This document shows, one piece after another, positions 8,610 through 20,663 of a DNA stretch of 64,000 nucleotides. The stretch covers positions 930,001 to 994,000 of the forward strand of contig JANQAI010000005.1 in assembly GCA_024707145.1 (NCBI GenBank), in the 5' to 3' direction. The position numbers and the translations under genes were made by a program. Each line of letters starts with the position of its first letter. Position 1 is the first letter of the stretch. A model generated the notes under the pieces. The model saw nothing but the letters and a program-made list of their open reading frames with translations, was not told the DNA's origin and made no database searches. This stretch comes from Magnetospirillum sp. (GTDB lineage: Bacteria > Pseudomonadota > Alphaproteobacteria > Rhodospirillales > Magnetospirillaceae).

Positions 8610-9542
8610 ATGCCCACCCCCGGCCTGACCGAATTGAATGCCGTGGTGGCGGTGGCGACCCACCGCAACTTCCGCGCCGCCGCCACGGAACTGGGCATGT
8701 CGCCTTCGGCGCTCAGCCACGCCGTCGCCGCCCTGGAAGGCCGCCTGGGCGTGCGCCTGTTCCACCGCACCACCCGCAGCGTGTCGCTGTCCGAGGCGGG
8801 CGAGCAATTCCTCGAGCGGGTGCGGCCGGCCTTGCGCGACATCGCCGAGGCCATGGAGGTGGCCGGCGACTTCCGCCACACTCCGGCCGGCACCCTGCGC
8901 ATCAGCGCTTCCGAGGTCGGCGCCCGCCTAGTGATGGCCCCTTTCATCCTCGATTTCGTGCGGCGCTATCCGGACATGCATGTGGACCTGGTCACCGACG
9001 GCCGGCTGATCGACATCACCGCCGAGGGCTTCGATGCCGGCATCCGTCTGGCCGAGGCGGTGCCCCGCGACATGGTGGCGGTGCCATGCAGCCCGGATCA
9101 GCGTTTCGTGGTGGTGGGCTCGTCCGCCTATTTCGGTCAGCGGCCGCGACCGCAGGTGCCCACCGACCTGCTCGACCATCCCTGCGTCCGCTGGCGCCTG
9201 CCCAGCGGCACTCCCTATCGCTGGGAGTTCGAGCGCCGTGGCGAGAAGCTGAATCTCGACGTGCGCGGGCCGCTGACCCTGGACCAGCAGCCGTTGATGA
9301 TCGAGGCGGCGCTGGCCGGTCTCGTCCTGGCCTATGTCAAGGATTGGGCGGTGGCCGGGCATCTGGCCGCCGGCCGTCTGGTCAGCGTGCTCGACGAGTG
9401 GACGGCGCCGTTTCCCGGCCTGTGCCTCTATTATCCCCGCCATCGCCACGTGCCGGCCGGGCTGCGGGCCTTCGTCGCCCTGGTCCGCGAGGCCAATGCC
9501 CGGCGGGCCATCTCTTCACATTCCTTGCCGGCGGGTTCGTGA
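8610..9542 (+). CDS. LysR-family transcriptional regulator
   Basis: 310 residues. The N-terminal helix-turn-helix is complete (RNFRAAATELGMSPSALSHAVAAL, read across residues ~18-41), followed by the linker and a two-lobed effector domain ending GLRAFVALVREAN. ATG at 8610 matches the family start; a TTG at 8580 would add unrelated residues. It is divergent from the SDR gene and probably controls it; its effector is unknown. Confidence 0.9.
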   Translation: MPTPGLTELNAVVAVATHRNFRAAATELGMSPSALSHAVAALEGRLGVRLFHRTTRSVSLSEAGEQFLERVRPALRDIAEAMEVAGDFRHTPAGTLRISASEVGARLVMAPFILDFVRRYPDMHVDLVTDGRLIDITAEGFDAGIRLAEAVPRDMVAVPCSPDQRFVVVGSSAYFGQRPRPQVPTDLLDHPCVRWRLPSGTPYRWEFERRGEKLNLDVRGPLTLDQQPLMIEAALAGLVLAYVKDWAVAGHLAAGRLVSVLDEWTAPFPGLCLYYPRHRHVPAGLRAFVALVREANARRAISSHSLPAGS

Positions 9543-9579
9543 TACCTTTCCGTTCGACGTGAATACCTGGGGGAAAGCC

Positions 9580-10205
9580 ATGTTGACGGTGCTGGTCGGG
9601 AACATCAAGGGGGCTGCGGCAAGACCACCATCGCCACCCATCTGGCCTCGGCCTTCGCCCGCAAGGGGCTGAAGACCGCCATCGGCGATTGCGACCGCCA
9701 GCGCTCGTCGCTCAACTGGCTGAAGCGGCGGGCGGAAACCGCGCCCTTCATTCAGGGGCTGGACTGGTCCAAGGACCTGGGCGAAGCGCCCAAGGGGGTG
9801 GACCGGCTGGTCATCGACGCCCCGGCTGCCATGCATCACAAGGATGTGGAGGACCTGATCCGCATTTCCGACGCGGTGGTGGTGCCGGTGCTGCCCGGCG
9901 CTTTCGACCAGGACGCCACCGCCCACTTCCTCAAGAAGCTCTCCGAGGTCAAGGCGGTGCGCAAGAACAAGCGGGTGGTCGCCATCGTCGGCAACCGCCT
10001 GCGCCTGGGCACCAAGGCGTCCGAGCACTTGGACGTGTTCTTCGGCTCGCTGGGCTTTCCGGTGGTGGCGCGGCTGCGTGACAGCCAAGTGTACCCCAAC
10101 GCTGCCGCTGCCGGGTCGTCGGTGCTGGAGGCGTCGGACCGCCGCGCCCGCGACTATGCCGCCGAATGGGCGCCGCTGCTGGTCCTGCTGGAAGGCGAGG
10201 GCTGA
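9580..10205 (+). CDS. ParA/MinD-family ATPase, one frameshift in the P loop
   Basis: About 208 residues once the frame is repaired. The reading begins MLTVLVGNIKG, then one G is missing from a G run near 9613 that should encode the deviant Walker A GGCGKTT. The other frame continues IATHLASAFARKG, DCDRQRSSLNWL, VIDAPAA (Walker B) and VVAIVGNRLRLGT to EGEG. The missing base is in a homopolymer, so an error is likely. No ParB or parS-like site is adjacent. It converges on a phasin gene across a shared hairpin terminator. Confidence 0.82.
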
Positions 10206-10213
10206 AAAGCAAA

Positions 10214-10235
10214 ACGGCCGCCAAACGGCGGCCGT
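10214..10235. terminator. bidirectional hairpin terminator between parA-like and phasin genes
   Basis: A perfect 9-bp stem, ACGGCCGCC with GGCGGCCGT, and a 4-base loop lie between two convergent stops. A-rich and pyrimidine-rich flanks on either side make it usable in both directions. Confidence 0.75.
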
Positions 10236-10258
10236 CCCTTCTTCCCGAAAGGGAAGGC

Positions 10259-10699
10259 TTACTTCTTGGCGCCCTTCAGGAAGGCGTCGCGCACTTCGTC
10301 CAGGGTCTGGGTGAAGCGCTTGTTCAGCAGGTCGAAGGCCTCGTTGTTGGCCTTGGCGATCATCTCGGACAGCTCGCGCAGGTTGGACAGCGAACGCTCG
10401 AAAGCTTCCTTGGCCAGTTCGGTCTGCTTGGCGGCCTTGTCCTGGGGATTGCCGGGCTCGGCGATGTCCTTGGTGGCCTGGGCGACCTCGTCCACGGTCT
10501 GGCGCAGGATCTCCACCTGACGCTTGACCACCGCCTGCAGGCCGTCATAGGCCAGCTTGTTGGCCTGGGTCAGCGCCTCGATGTTCTTGCGCTGGCTGGT
10601 GATGAGGCTGTCGACGTCCACGCCGGGAACCTTGAAGTCACCCAGATACTTGCTGATATCAAAGTCGAAGAACTGTTCCGCCTGCTGCTTGGTGGCCAT
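10259..10699 (-). CDS. phasin-family polyhydroxyalkanoate granule protein
   Basis: 146 residues, almost all predicted helix. The sequence MATKQQAEQFFDFDISKYLG is followed by a long amphipathic region (QRKNIEALTQANKLAYDGLQ, then VKRQVEILRQ) and a lysine-rich end, matching the Phasin_2 type. Such proteins coat PHB granules and help PHB turnover. GGAGG immediately upstream sets the start. No PHB synthase or depolymerase gene is in the window. Confidence 0.85.
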   Translation of the reverse strand: MATKQQAEQFFDFDISKYLGDFKVPGVDVDSLITSQRKNIEALTQANKLAYDGLQAVVKRQVEILRQTVDEVAQATKDIAEPGNPQDKAAKQTELAKEAFERSLSNLRELSEMIAKANNEAFDLLNKRFTQTLDEVRDAFLKGAKK

Positions 10700-10781
10700 G
10701 TTTTCCTCCAACCGGGGGCTGATGTTGCGGCGCAGCAAACATACGCCGGGCGAATTACCCCGTCAACCAATTGAGAACAAG

Positions 10782-11420
10782 CTAGACTAATCCATTCGGC
10801 TTGGTCTGGTCCCCACTTTCGGCTGGGTGGCGCATTGTCCTGGTGTGGGCTTTTTGGCGGAAAATCAAGGCGGCCCAGTCCTCTGCCCGCCGCAACCCTT
10901 TGTCGAGTGCGGCCATGGTACGGGCATGGTCGGCGCTGTCGTCGGCAAGAAATGTCTTGAAGCTGTAAAGATAAATCGCCGCCACCGCGTTGGTTTTCAC
11001 CAATCCGGGCAGGCCGGACGAAGATATACCTGCGGTTTCAAGTGCCAGCGCCATGGAATGCAGGAAACGGCGTCCGCCGCACAGCACTGACCAGGGATCG
11101 TCGGCGGACTGGCGCAGGATGCGTTCCAGGGCGGTGCGGTCGGCGGCCATGGCGTCGAAGCGGCGCATGATCACCTCGAACAGGCGGTCGCGCGGGCTTT
11201 CGTCGCGGTCGATGCCGCCCTCCATCATGCGGGAATCGACGCGCCGGACATAGGCGTCGAGGATGGCCCCCTTGGAAGGGAAGTGCTCCACCAGTTCGGC
11301 CAGCGGCACGGCGGCCTGCTCGGCGACATCGGCCAGGGACAGGGTCCGCCAGCCCTTCTCGGCGGCCAGATGCAGGGCGGCGGTGATGATCTGCTCGGGA
11401 CCGTGGGACTTCTTGGCCAT
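10782..11420 (-). CDS. TetR-family regulator with COQ9-like C-terminal region
   Basis: 212 residues. The N-terminal TetR helix-turn-helix is clear: PEQIITAALHLAAEKGW, then LSLADVAEQAAVPLAELVEHF. The C-terminal part (IYLYSFKTFLADDSADHART) resembles the pattern in COQ9-type proteins, which share the TetR fold; this similarity is from memory. It diverges from the sigma-factor gene, with about 160 bases between starts, and may regulate it or itself. Confidence 0.82.
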   Translation of the reverse strand: MAKKSHGPEQIITAALHLAAEKGWRTLSLADVAEQAAVPLAELVEHFPSKGAILDAYVRRVDSRMMEGGIDRDESPRDRLFEVIMRRFDAMAADRTALERILRQSADDPWSVLCGGRRFLHSMALALETAGISSSGLPGLVKTNAVAAIYLYSFKTFLADDSADHARTMAALDKGLRRAEDWAALIFRQKAHTRTMRHPAESGDQTKPNGLV

Positions 11421-11579
11421 GATCGGGTGCTCTCCGTGCCGACGATGGATTGGGCCGATGACGGATTGGCGCCGCCGACCGATTTGGAATAAAACAGATC
11501 TAGGGCGCTTCGCCGCCCGTGCAACGACTGGCCCAAGGGGCGTAAGGCCAAGGGGGCTTATGGGAGAGACGACGGCAAG

Positions 11580-12398
11580 ATGACTCTTTCCTGGCGCTTC
11601 CTCACCTTGGCCCGCAACGCGCCTCTGCTCACGCCCGAGGAAGAGCGCGACTTGGTGCGCCGTGCTTCGGCCGGCGACGGACCCGCCACCGAACGGCTGA
11701 TGGCCAGCCATTTCCGCTTCGTGCTCAAGCTGGCCAAGCGCTATCGCGGCGCCGGCATCTCGCTGGCCGACTTGGTGCAGGAGGGCATGGTGGGGCTGTC
11801 CCACGCGGCGCGCAAATTCGATCCCGACGGCCACGACAACCGGTTCGCCACCTATGCCATGTGGTGGATCCGCGCCGCCATGCAGGACCATGTGGTGCGG
11901 TCGTGGTCGCTGGTCCGCCTGGGCACCACCAACGCCCAGAAGGCCTTGTTCCTGGCGGTGCGCAAGCGTCTGGCGGGGGGCGCCGAGACCCTGTCCGACG
12001 AGTGGGCTGCCTTCCTGGCCGCCCGTTTCGCCACTCCGCTGGCCGAGGTCAAGGCCTTGGCGGCCCGCGTCACCGGCCGCGACCTGGCGCTGGATGTCGC
12101 CGAGTTCCATGGCGGAGGGCAATGGCTGGAGCGGCTGCCCGATCCCGCGCCCACGCCCGAGGAGGTCGCGGTCGCCAACGCGGAGACGCGCGCCCGCTCG
12201 CGGCTGGTCGCCACCGCCCTGGCGGCGCTGGATCCGCGCGAACGCCTGATCATCGTGCGCCGGCATCTGTCCGAACTGAAGCCGTCCCTGGAATGTCTGG
12301 CTGGCGAGATGCGGCTGTCCAAGGAACGCGTCCGCGTCCTGGAGAAGAAAGCCTTGGCGAAGCTGCGGGCAATGCTGCAACCGCAGATGACCTCCTGA
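11580..12398 (+). CDS. RpoH-like alternative sigma factor
   Basis: 272 residues of sigma-70 family, group 3. Region 2 is strong (HFRFVLKLAKRYRGAG, DLVQEGMVGLSHAARKFDP, RFATYAMWWIRAAMQDH). NAQKALFLAVRKRL corresponds to the RpoH box. Region 4 ends RLSKERVRVLEKKALAKLR. This points to the heat-shock sigma family, of which alphaproteobacteria often have several. It is somewhat shorter than the usual ~295 residues, so it may be a secondary copy. The ATG has only a weak GA-rich ribosome-binding site. Confidence 0.88.
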   Translation: MTLSWRFLTLARNAPLLTPEEERDLVRRASAGDGPATERLMASHFRFVLKLAKRYRGAGISLADLVQEGMVGLSHAARKFDPDGHDNRFATYAMWWIRAAMQDHVVRSWSLVRLGTTNAQKALFLAVRKRLAGGAETLSDEWAAFLAARFATPLAEVKALAARVTGRDLALDVAEFHGGGQWLERLPDPAPTPEEVAVANAETRARSRLVATALAALDPRERLIIVRRHLSELKPSLECLAGEMRLSKERVRVLEKKALAKLRAMLQPQMTS

Positions 12399-12532
12399 CT
12401 GGTCCGACCGCTTTCATATCAACCAATGGAGGCATTTTGTTGCATTGTTGACAGGCGATGCTTGCAATCATGCATACAACTTATTTATGCATGAGCACGG
12501 TGCATAATAATCCATTGGGAAAGGTCGTGCTG
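12399..12532 (+). promoter_or_regulatory. AT-richer leader with four TGCAT repeats
   Basis: TGCAT occurs at 12441, 12471, 12488 and 12501, partly as the palindrome ATGCAT. TTGACA at 12448-12453 could be a -35 box with TGCATA 17 bases later as a weak -10. The stretch is much richer in A and T than its neighbours and precedes the PD-(D/E)XK-like gene. Function is unproven. Confidence 0.35.
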
Positions 12533-13213
12533 ATGGGACGGGAGAATCATGGGTTGATCGTCGACGCGGTGCTCGCAGGGATTGCTGATGCCAAGCACAC
12601 TTATGCGGCCTGGACCCGCAACGTCGGCTATTTCGCCTGGGCGCCGGAATACCTGATCACCGTCTCGGTGGCCAAGGCGCTGTGGGAATGGTGCGCGCCC
12701 CTGTCGGTCTGGCCCGAGTACCGGGTGCAGGACGCGATGCGCGAAGCCGGGGTGGCGGACGGCCATGCCCAGTTGGACGGCAACCGGCGGGCCGATCTGC
12801 TGTTGTATCGCGAAGGCTCGCGCCCCCATGCGGTGGTCGAGGTCAAGCGCAACGTGGAGGGCTGGGGCCGCATCGCCGCCGACGTGGAGCGCCTGCGCAC
12901 CATGATCGCCAGCGACCGCTCCAGCTTCCAGTTGGGCATCGTCGCCTTCAACTGCACCATGCTGGGGGCGGGCGGCCCCAAGGGGGCGGGGGTGCTGAGG
13001 GAGCGCCTCAGCCGCATGGCCCTGGCCGCCGACGGGCTCAGCCTGCCCGGATGGCGATGCGGCATGTCGGCGCGCGGCGTCAACTGGGACGGCCACGAAT
13101 ACTGGTCGGCGGCGGCGGTGGTGCTCAGCCGCGAATCCGGTGCGCGGCAGCCATGCCGGACCAAGCATTCCCCTTGCGCCCGGGCCCGGGCGCAAGTAAT
13201 TTCGCCCACTTGA
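12533..13213 (+). CDS. PD-(D/E)XK-like protein of unknown function
   Basis: 226 residues, not a family I can name. The middle contains RADLLLYRE followed ~11 residues later by AVVEVKRN, the D-...-E-x-K spacing of PD-(D/E)XK nuclease folds. An upstream Glu in WPEYRVQDAM could complete the site. Later strands read LGIVAFNCTM and the end is rich in Arg and Ala. The start is chosen after GGGAAAGG; ATGs at 12458, 12470 and 12491 are in frame upstream. It sits between the sigma gene and aatA on the same strand. It could be a solitary nuclease, a defence remnant, or a non-catalytic member of the fold. Confidence 0.55.
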   Translation: MGRENHGLIVDAVLAGIADAKHTYAAWTRNVGYFAWAPEYLITVSVAKALWEWCAPLSVWPEYRVQDAMREAGVADGHAQLDGNRRADLLLYREGSRPHAVVEVKRNVEGWGRIAADVERLRTMIASDRSSFQLGIVAFNCTMLGAGGPKGAGVLRERLSRMALAADGLSLPGWRCGMSARGVNWDGHEYWSAAAVVLSRESGARQPCRTKHSPCARARAQVISPT

Positions 13214-14443
<1,230 letters not shown>

Positions 14444-14464
14444 CCGCCGTCCGGCGGAAACGGC

Positions 14465-14497
14465 AAGGGGCGTCCCAGCGACGGGGCGCCCCTTTCC
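14465..14497 (+). terminator. terminator of aatA
   Basis: A 12-bp stem (AAGGGGCGTCCC with GGGGCGCCCCTT, one G-U type mismatch) around a 6-base loop, followed by TTTCCC, 21 bases after the stop. Confidence 0.7.
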
Positions 14498-14500
14498 CAT

Positions 14501-14674
14501 TTACGCGCCCTTTTCAGCCACCGCCTCCTTGGCCGGAATTGGGCCGGGTTCACCCATCCAGCCCACCCGCTGCCACGCCAGCATGGCCAGACGGTCGGCC
14601 AGGTTGCGCAGCATCTGGCGTTCCATGGGGTTGAGGTGGGACAGGGTGACGGCGTCTTCCGTGTCGATGATCAT
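14501..14674 (-). CDS. small conserved-looking protein of 57 residues
   Basis: The ORF reads MIIDTEDAVTLSHLNPMERQ and then MLRNLADRLAMLAWQRVGWM, ending KEAVAEKGA. It has an AGGAG site 7 bases before the ATG and uses codons like its neighbours. It is a soluble, mostly helical peptide with no motif I recognise. A longer reading from 14743 exists but lacks a good start. It lies between aatA and marC, transcribed towards aatA. Confidence 0.5.
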   Translation of the reverse strand: MIIDTEDAVTLSHLNPMERQMLRNLADRLAMLAWQRVGWMGEPGPIPAKEAVAEKGA

Positions 14675-14779
14675 GGCCGCTCCTGGGCTGTCGTCCGGTC
14701 GACCATGTCTAGCGCTGGCCGAACAGGGATGACAGCTGGCCAAAGCGCAATTCCGGCTCCGGCAGGCGATATAGGAGGC

Positions 14780-15427
14780 CTATAGGCTCTTGGCCATCTC
14801 GGCGATGCCCCGCCAGATGATCTCGACGCCGACGCACAGCAGCAGCAGGGCGAACAGCCGCATCACCGCGTCGGTGACGGTGCGGCCCAGCAGGCCCTCC
14901 ATGCGGTCGGCGAAGCGGAAGCTCAGATAGATCAGGGCGCTGATGGCCAGGGCCGCCAGCAGGGCGCCCACGGTCGCCAGCGACGGGCCGGCATGGGCGA
15001 AGGGCTGGCCGGTGCCCAGCGCGATGGTGACGGCGATGGTGCCCGGCCCGGTGGTCAGCGGCATGGTCAGCGGATAGAAGGCGGCGCTGCGCAGGCTGTC
15101 GGGCGTGGCGCCCACGTCCACGTCGCCGGCGGTGGCGCCGGGCTTGGCGTTGAGCAGGCGCCAACCCGCCACCGCGATCACCAATCCGCCACCCACCCGC
15201 AATGCCGGGATGGAGACGCCGAACAGCCCCAGTACCGCCGCCCCCACATAGAGCGAGCCGACCACGATCAGGAAAGCGTAGACCGCCACCCGCGCCGCCA
15301 GTTCGGCCCGCTGGGCGTGGCTGGCGGTGCGGGTGTGGGCGAGGAACATGAAGGCGCTGCCCGGCGGGTTGACGATGGGGAATAGCGACCCGAACACCAG
15401 CAGGAAGCTGGTCAGCAAGGTGGACAT
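14780..15427 (-). CDS. MarC-family integral membrane protein
   Basis: 215 residues with six predicted membrane segments: FLLVFGSLFPIVNPPGSAFM, AVYAFLIVVGSLYVGAAVLG, GGLVIAVAGWRLL, PLTTGPGTIAVTIALG, ALLAALAISALIYLSFRF and LFALLLLCVGVEIIWRGI. NPPGSAF and PLTTGPG are family signatures. The family was once linked to multiple antibiotic resistance, but its transport role is unproven. The ATG is at 15427. Confidence 0.9.
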   Translation of the reverse strand: MSTLLTSFLLVFGSLFPIVNPPGSAFMFLAHTRTASHAQRAELAARVAVYAFLIVVGSLYVGAAVLGLFGVSIPALRVGGGLVIAVAGWRLLNAKPGATAGDVDVGATPDSLRSAAFYPLTMPLTTGPGTIAVTIALGTGQPFAHAGPSLATVGALLAALAISALIYLSFRFADRMEGLLGRTVTDAVMRLFALLLLCVGVEIIWRGIAEMAKSL

Positions 15428-15510
15428 GACGACGGCCGGCGAGAGGGTAGGGGGAACGTGACCATAGCCGTCCCCCCGGTCGTCATCAACGGTCGCTTGG
15501 ACTTCACCGC

Positions 15511-15879
15511 TCAGGCTAGCTGGGGACTGGCCTTCTTGGCGGGATCGGTTTTGTCGTCGCCGGTCGCCGATTTACCGGTCTCTTTGCCGGTTTCCTTCCC
15601 TTCCTTGCCGGCGGTCAGCGAAGTCTCCGCCGCCCCCAACAGGCCGCGGGTGAAGCGTTCGCTGAAGCCCGACAGGAAACCGATGACCATGAAGAACTCG
15701 GTGTGGCCACCGTCGCCGCCCGGCTGGAAATTGACGATGCCCGACTTGAACATGGCGAAGGTGACCCCGGCGAAGGTGGCGCCGATGATGGGGAGCACCC
15801 AGCCGGTCAGGCGCAGATACTGGCGGGACCGCCGCTTGGCCTCTTCGAACTCGGACAGCCGCAGCAGGGCGCTGACCAC
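15511..15879 (-). pseudogene. C-terminal fragment of a membrane protein, fused next to rpoD
   Basis: Readable residues start [20 protein letters not shown], continue with two hydrophobic segments ([20 protein letters not shown] and EFFMVIGFLSG) and FSERFTRGLLGAAETSL, and end in a Lys/Thr/Gly tail. IGFLSGFSERF is the kind of C terminus seen in larger bacterial membrane proteins. There is no credible start codon. The upstream end runs straight into the last codons of rpoD, so the N-terminal part is missing through deletion or misassembly at about 15,885. Confidence 0.5.
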
Positions 15880-15887
15880 GCTGCCCC

Positions 15888-17911
<2,024 letters not shown>

Positions 17912-18013
17912 TAAACCACCGCTCCTAGGATCCTGCCTGAGGCTGGCTGCCGCCGGTTCCCCCCTGGAACGCGGCACCCTTCGCCCTGACCAATAATTGC
18001 CGGACGCGACCCG

Positions 18014-19864
18014 TCAGGGATCGCGTCCGTCGTCTTCGTTCACCCCTTTCCCGCGGCTGTTCAGCAAGGCCGCGAGATAATTGAAATTCGCTTCCGACGG
18101 CTCCCGCGCGAATATTTCGACGGCGTGTCCGACGTCGGCCTGCAGCTCCTTACGCGTATAGAGTGTGAAGATATGTTCCCAAAGCGACCTGGCCTCATGG
18201 ACCGCGTCGGGCCGGGCGATCTTGTAAGCATTCGCATCCAGCAGGGAGTCCAACACTCGGGAGTGCCCGTCCGACCTCAAATGGCCCTGCAACGACGGCG
18301 AGTCAAGGTCGCGGGCAATATCAAGGTGCTTTAGAATCCCGCGTCTTAACTTGTCAAGCTCGGAATCCGTGAAGGTCATTTCGCCGAGGCGTTCGGCGGC
18401 GGCCTCCACCAGGGGTGGATGGACGATCAGGATGGTCAGAAGCAGCTGTTCCTGCCGCGTCTGGGGCGAGGCCGGCGGCGGCGGCCGGCCGGCGCCGGGC
18501 AGGCGGCCGTCGAGCGCGCGCAAGGGTGGATCGCCGGGGCGGCGCTTGCCGTCGAAGCGTTTGCCGGAGGGTTGGCCGGGCTTGCGCGGCTCCCATTTAG
18601 GCCGGAATTCGCTTTTCATGCGGTCGCGGAAGGCGGCCAGGTATTGCCAGCGCACCGTCTCGTCGGCGATGCCGAAGGCCTTGTCCTTGAGTTCCTGTTC
18701 CAGGGCCGCCCGCCGCTCCGGGGTGTCGAGGGGGCGCCCCTCGGTGGCCAGCCGCCACGCCACCTCGAACAGGGGCTGGGCGTCGTCCAGCACCGTCTGC
18801 ATGGCCGCCGGCCCTTTGGCCTTGATCAGCGAATCCGGGTCCTCGGGGTGGGGCAGCACGGCGAAGCGCAGGGACTTGCCCGGCTTGAGGATGGGCAGGC
18901 CGCGCTCGGCGGCGCGCGCCATGGCACGCTGGCCGGCGGCGTCGCCGTCGAAGCACAGGATGGGTTCGTCGGCCAGGCGCCACATTTCCTCGATCTGGCT
19001 CTCGGTCAGCGCCGTTCCCAGGGGGGCCACCGCATAGGTGAAGCCGGCCTGGTGCAGGGCGATGACGTCCATATAGCCCTCCACCGCCAGGGCGACGCCC
19101 TTGTCCCGCGCGGTTTCGCGTGCATGGGCGAGGCCGTAGAGCATGGACCCCTTGTGGAACAGCGGCGTGTCGGGTGAGTTCAGGTATTTGGGCTGGCCGT
19201 CGCCCAGGGTACGGGCGCCGAAGGCCACCACCCGGCCGCGCCGGTCGGTGACCGGGAAGGTGACGCGGCCGCGGAAGAAGTCGAAGGACGCGCCGCCGCC
19301 TTCCGGCTTTTTCAGCAGGCCGGCCTCGATCAGCAGGCTTTCCGGGCAGGCCTCGCTCATCACCGCTTTCTTCAGCGCTTCACGGTTATCGGGCGCCCAA
19401 CCCAGGCGGAAGCGGGCGATGGTGTCTTCGGACAGGCCGCGGTCGCGCAGGTAGGCCAGGCCCTCGCGCCCGGCGGCGGCGCGCAGCTGCGCCTCGTAGA
19501 AGCGGCAGGCGGCCTCCATGGCGTCGTGCAGCGAGGCGCGCTGGGCCTCGCGCTTACGCTCCTCGGGCGTCGCCTTGGGAACTTCCAGGCCCAGTTCCTG
19601 GGCCAGCTTCTCCACCGCCTCGGTGAAGGCCAGGTGATTGGCCCGCATCTCGAAGCTGATGGCGTCGCCATGGGCGCCGCAGCCGAAGCAGTGGAAGAAA
19701 CCCTTGTCCTCGTTGACGGTGAAGCTGGGGCTCTTTTCGTTATGGAACGGGCACAGGCCGGAATATTCCCGCCCCTTCTTGGTGAGCTTGACCCGCCGCG
19801 AGACGATGCCGGGCAGGCTCACCCGGGTGCGCAGCTCATCCAGGAATTCGGGCGGGAACGCCAT
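18014..19864 (-). CDS. dnaG: DNA primase
   Basis: 616 residues, intact. The N-terminal CHC2 zinc finger is visible (CPFHNEKSPSF, then HCFGCGAHGDA, residues ~38-66). The TOPRIM catalytic core follows, with the Glu in AVEGYMDVIAL and the DxD in CFDGDAAGQRA. The C-terminal DnaB-binding helical region ends DVGHAVEIFAREPSE. It synthesises RNA primers at the replication fork. It lies between yqeY and rpoD on the same strand, the conserved macromolecular-synthesis operon order. Confidence 0.96.
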   Translation of the reverse strand: MAFPPEFLDELRTRVSLPGIVSRRVKLTKKGREYSGLCPFHNEKSPSFTVNEDKGFFHCFGCGAHGDAISFEMRANHLAFTEAVEKLAQELGLEVPKATPEERKREAQRASLHDAMEAACRFYEAQLRAAAGREGLAYLRDRGLSEDTIARFRLGWAPDNREALKKAVMSEACPESLLIEAGLLKKPEGGGASFDFFRGRVTFPVTDRRGRVVAFGARTLGDGQPKYLNSPDTPLFHKGSMLYGLAHARETARDKGVALAVEGYMDVIALHQAGFTYAVAPLGTALTESQIEEMWRLADEPILCFDGDAAGQRAMARAAERGLPILKPGKSLRFAVLPHPEDPDSLIKAKGPAAMQTVLDDAQPLFEVAWRLATEGRPLDTPERRAALEQELKDKAFGIADETVRWQYLAAFRDRMKSEFRPKWEPRKPGQPSGKRFDGKRRPGDPPLRALDGRLPGAGRPPPPASPQTRQEQLLLTILIVHPPLVEAAAERLGEMTFTDSELDKLRRGILKHLDIARDLDSPSLQGHLRSDGHSRVLDSLLDANAYKIARPDAVHEARSLWEHIFTLYTRKELQADVGHAVEIFAREPSEANFNYLAALLNSRGKGVNEDDGRDP

Positions 19865-19893
19865 GACTTGCTACCCCACGCACGGGGCTGGGG

Positions 19894-20353
19894 TCAGGCC
19901 CCCAGTTCCTTCTTGGTGGTGGCGCTGGCCATGGTGAAGTTCATGCGGCCGGCGAAGCGCTCCTTCAGGGCCGCCATCACCCGGCCCATGTCCTTGATGC
20001 CGGTGGCGCCCAGGCTCGGCGATGACGGCGCGCACGGCGTCCACCGTCTCGGCCTCGTTCATCTGCTGGGGCAGGAAGGTCTCGATGATGGTGATCTCGT
20101 CCTGTTCCTGCTGGGCCAGCTCCAGGCGGCCGCCCTGCTCGTACAGCGAGATGGATTCGCGGCGCTGCTTGATCATGCTCTGCAGCATGGACAGGATCTC
20201 GTCGTCGCCGATGCCGTCCATCACCCCGCGCGAGCGCGCCGCGATGTCGCGGTCCTTCAGCGCGGCCAGGATCAGGCGCACAGTGGACACCACGCGGGCG
20301 TCCTTGGCCAGCATGGCGGATTTCAGTTTGTCGTTCAGCTGCTGGCGCAGCAT
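19894..20353 (-). CDS. GatB/YqeY-domain protein, one frameshift
   Basis: About 153 residues. MLRQQLNDKLKSAMLAKD opens the protein; IETFLPQQMNEAETVDAVRA is the family core. An extra base near 20,017 shifts the frame; in the other frame the end reads GATGIKDMGR, VMAALKERF and AGRMNFTMA before TTKKELGA and the stop. A GGAGG site precedes the ATG. The family shares the tail domain of the amidotransferase subunit GatB and commonly lies beside dnaG; its exact role in tRNA amidation is unclear. Confidence 0.88.
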
Positions 20354-20485
20354 GGGGCCTCCCCGGTGTTGCGCGTCATCCCGCAAGAAAGCGCCCAGGC
20401 TAACCGAAAACCCCGGGGAAGGCAAAGACTCTCTGGCGTGCTAGTGGTTTGATAAAGCACAATTTTGGGGCGTGGGTGTCGACGC

Positions 20486-20512
20486 TTGACAGGCTTTGCG
20501 GATTTCTATAGA
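20486..20512 (+). promoter_or_regulatory. candidate sigma-70 promoter of carA
   Basis: TTGACA at 20486-20491 and TATAGA at 20507-20512, 15 bases apart, lie about 150 bases before the carA start in the gap between divergent yqeY and carA. The rest of this ~310-base gap shows no gene; its GC-rich leader could fold but I see no clear attenuator. Confidence 0.45.
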
Positions 20513-20663
20513 AGGCGCCAAATTTACCTGCCGCCACCCGGACCCGGCTGGGTCCTGCCGGAGGACGTCGCCCCGCAAAGCGAGTCCTCGCGCTCGTGTG
20601 CGGCCCGGTGCTATCTTCATCGCCGCGCCCGTCCGCCCGGGTGCGCCACTTAAAAGGACTGAC

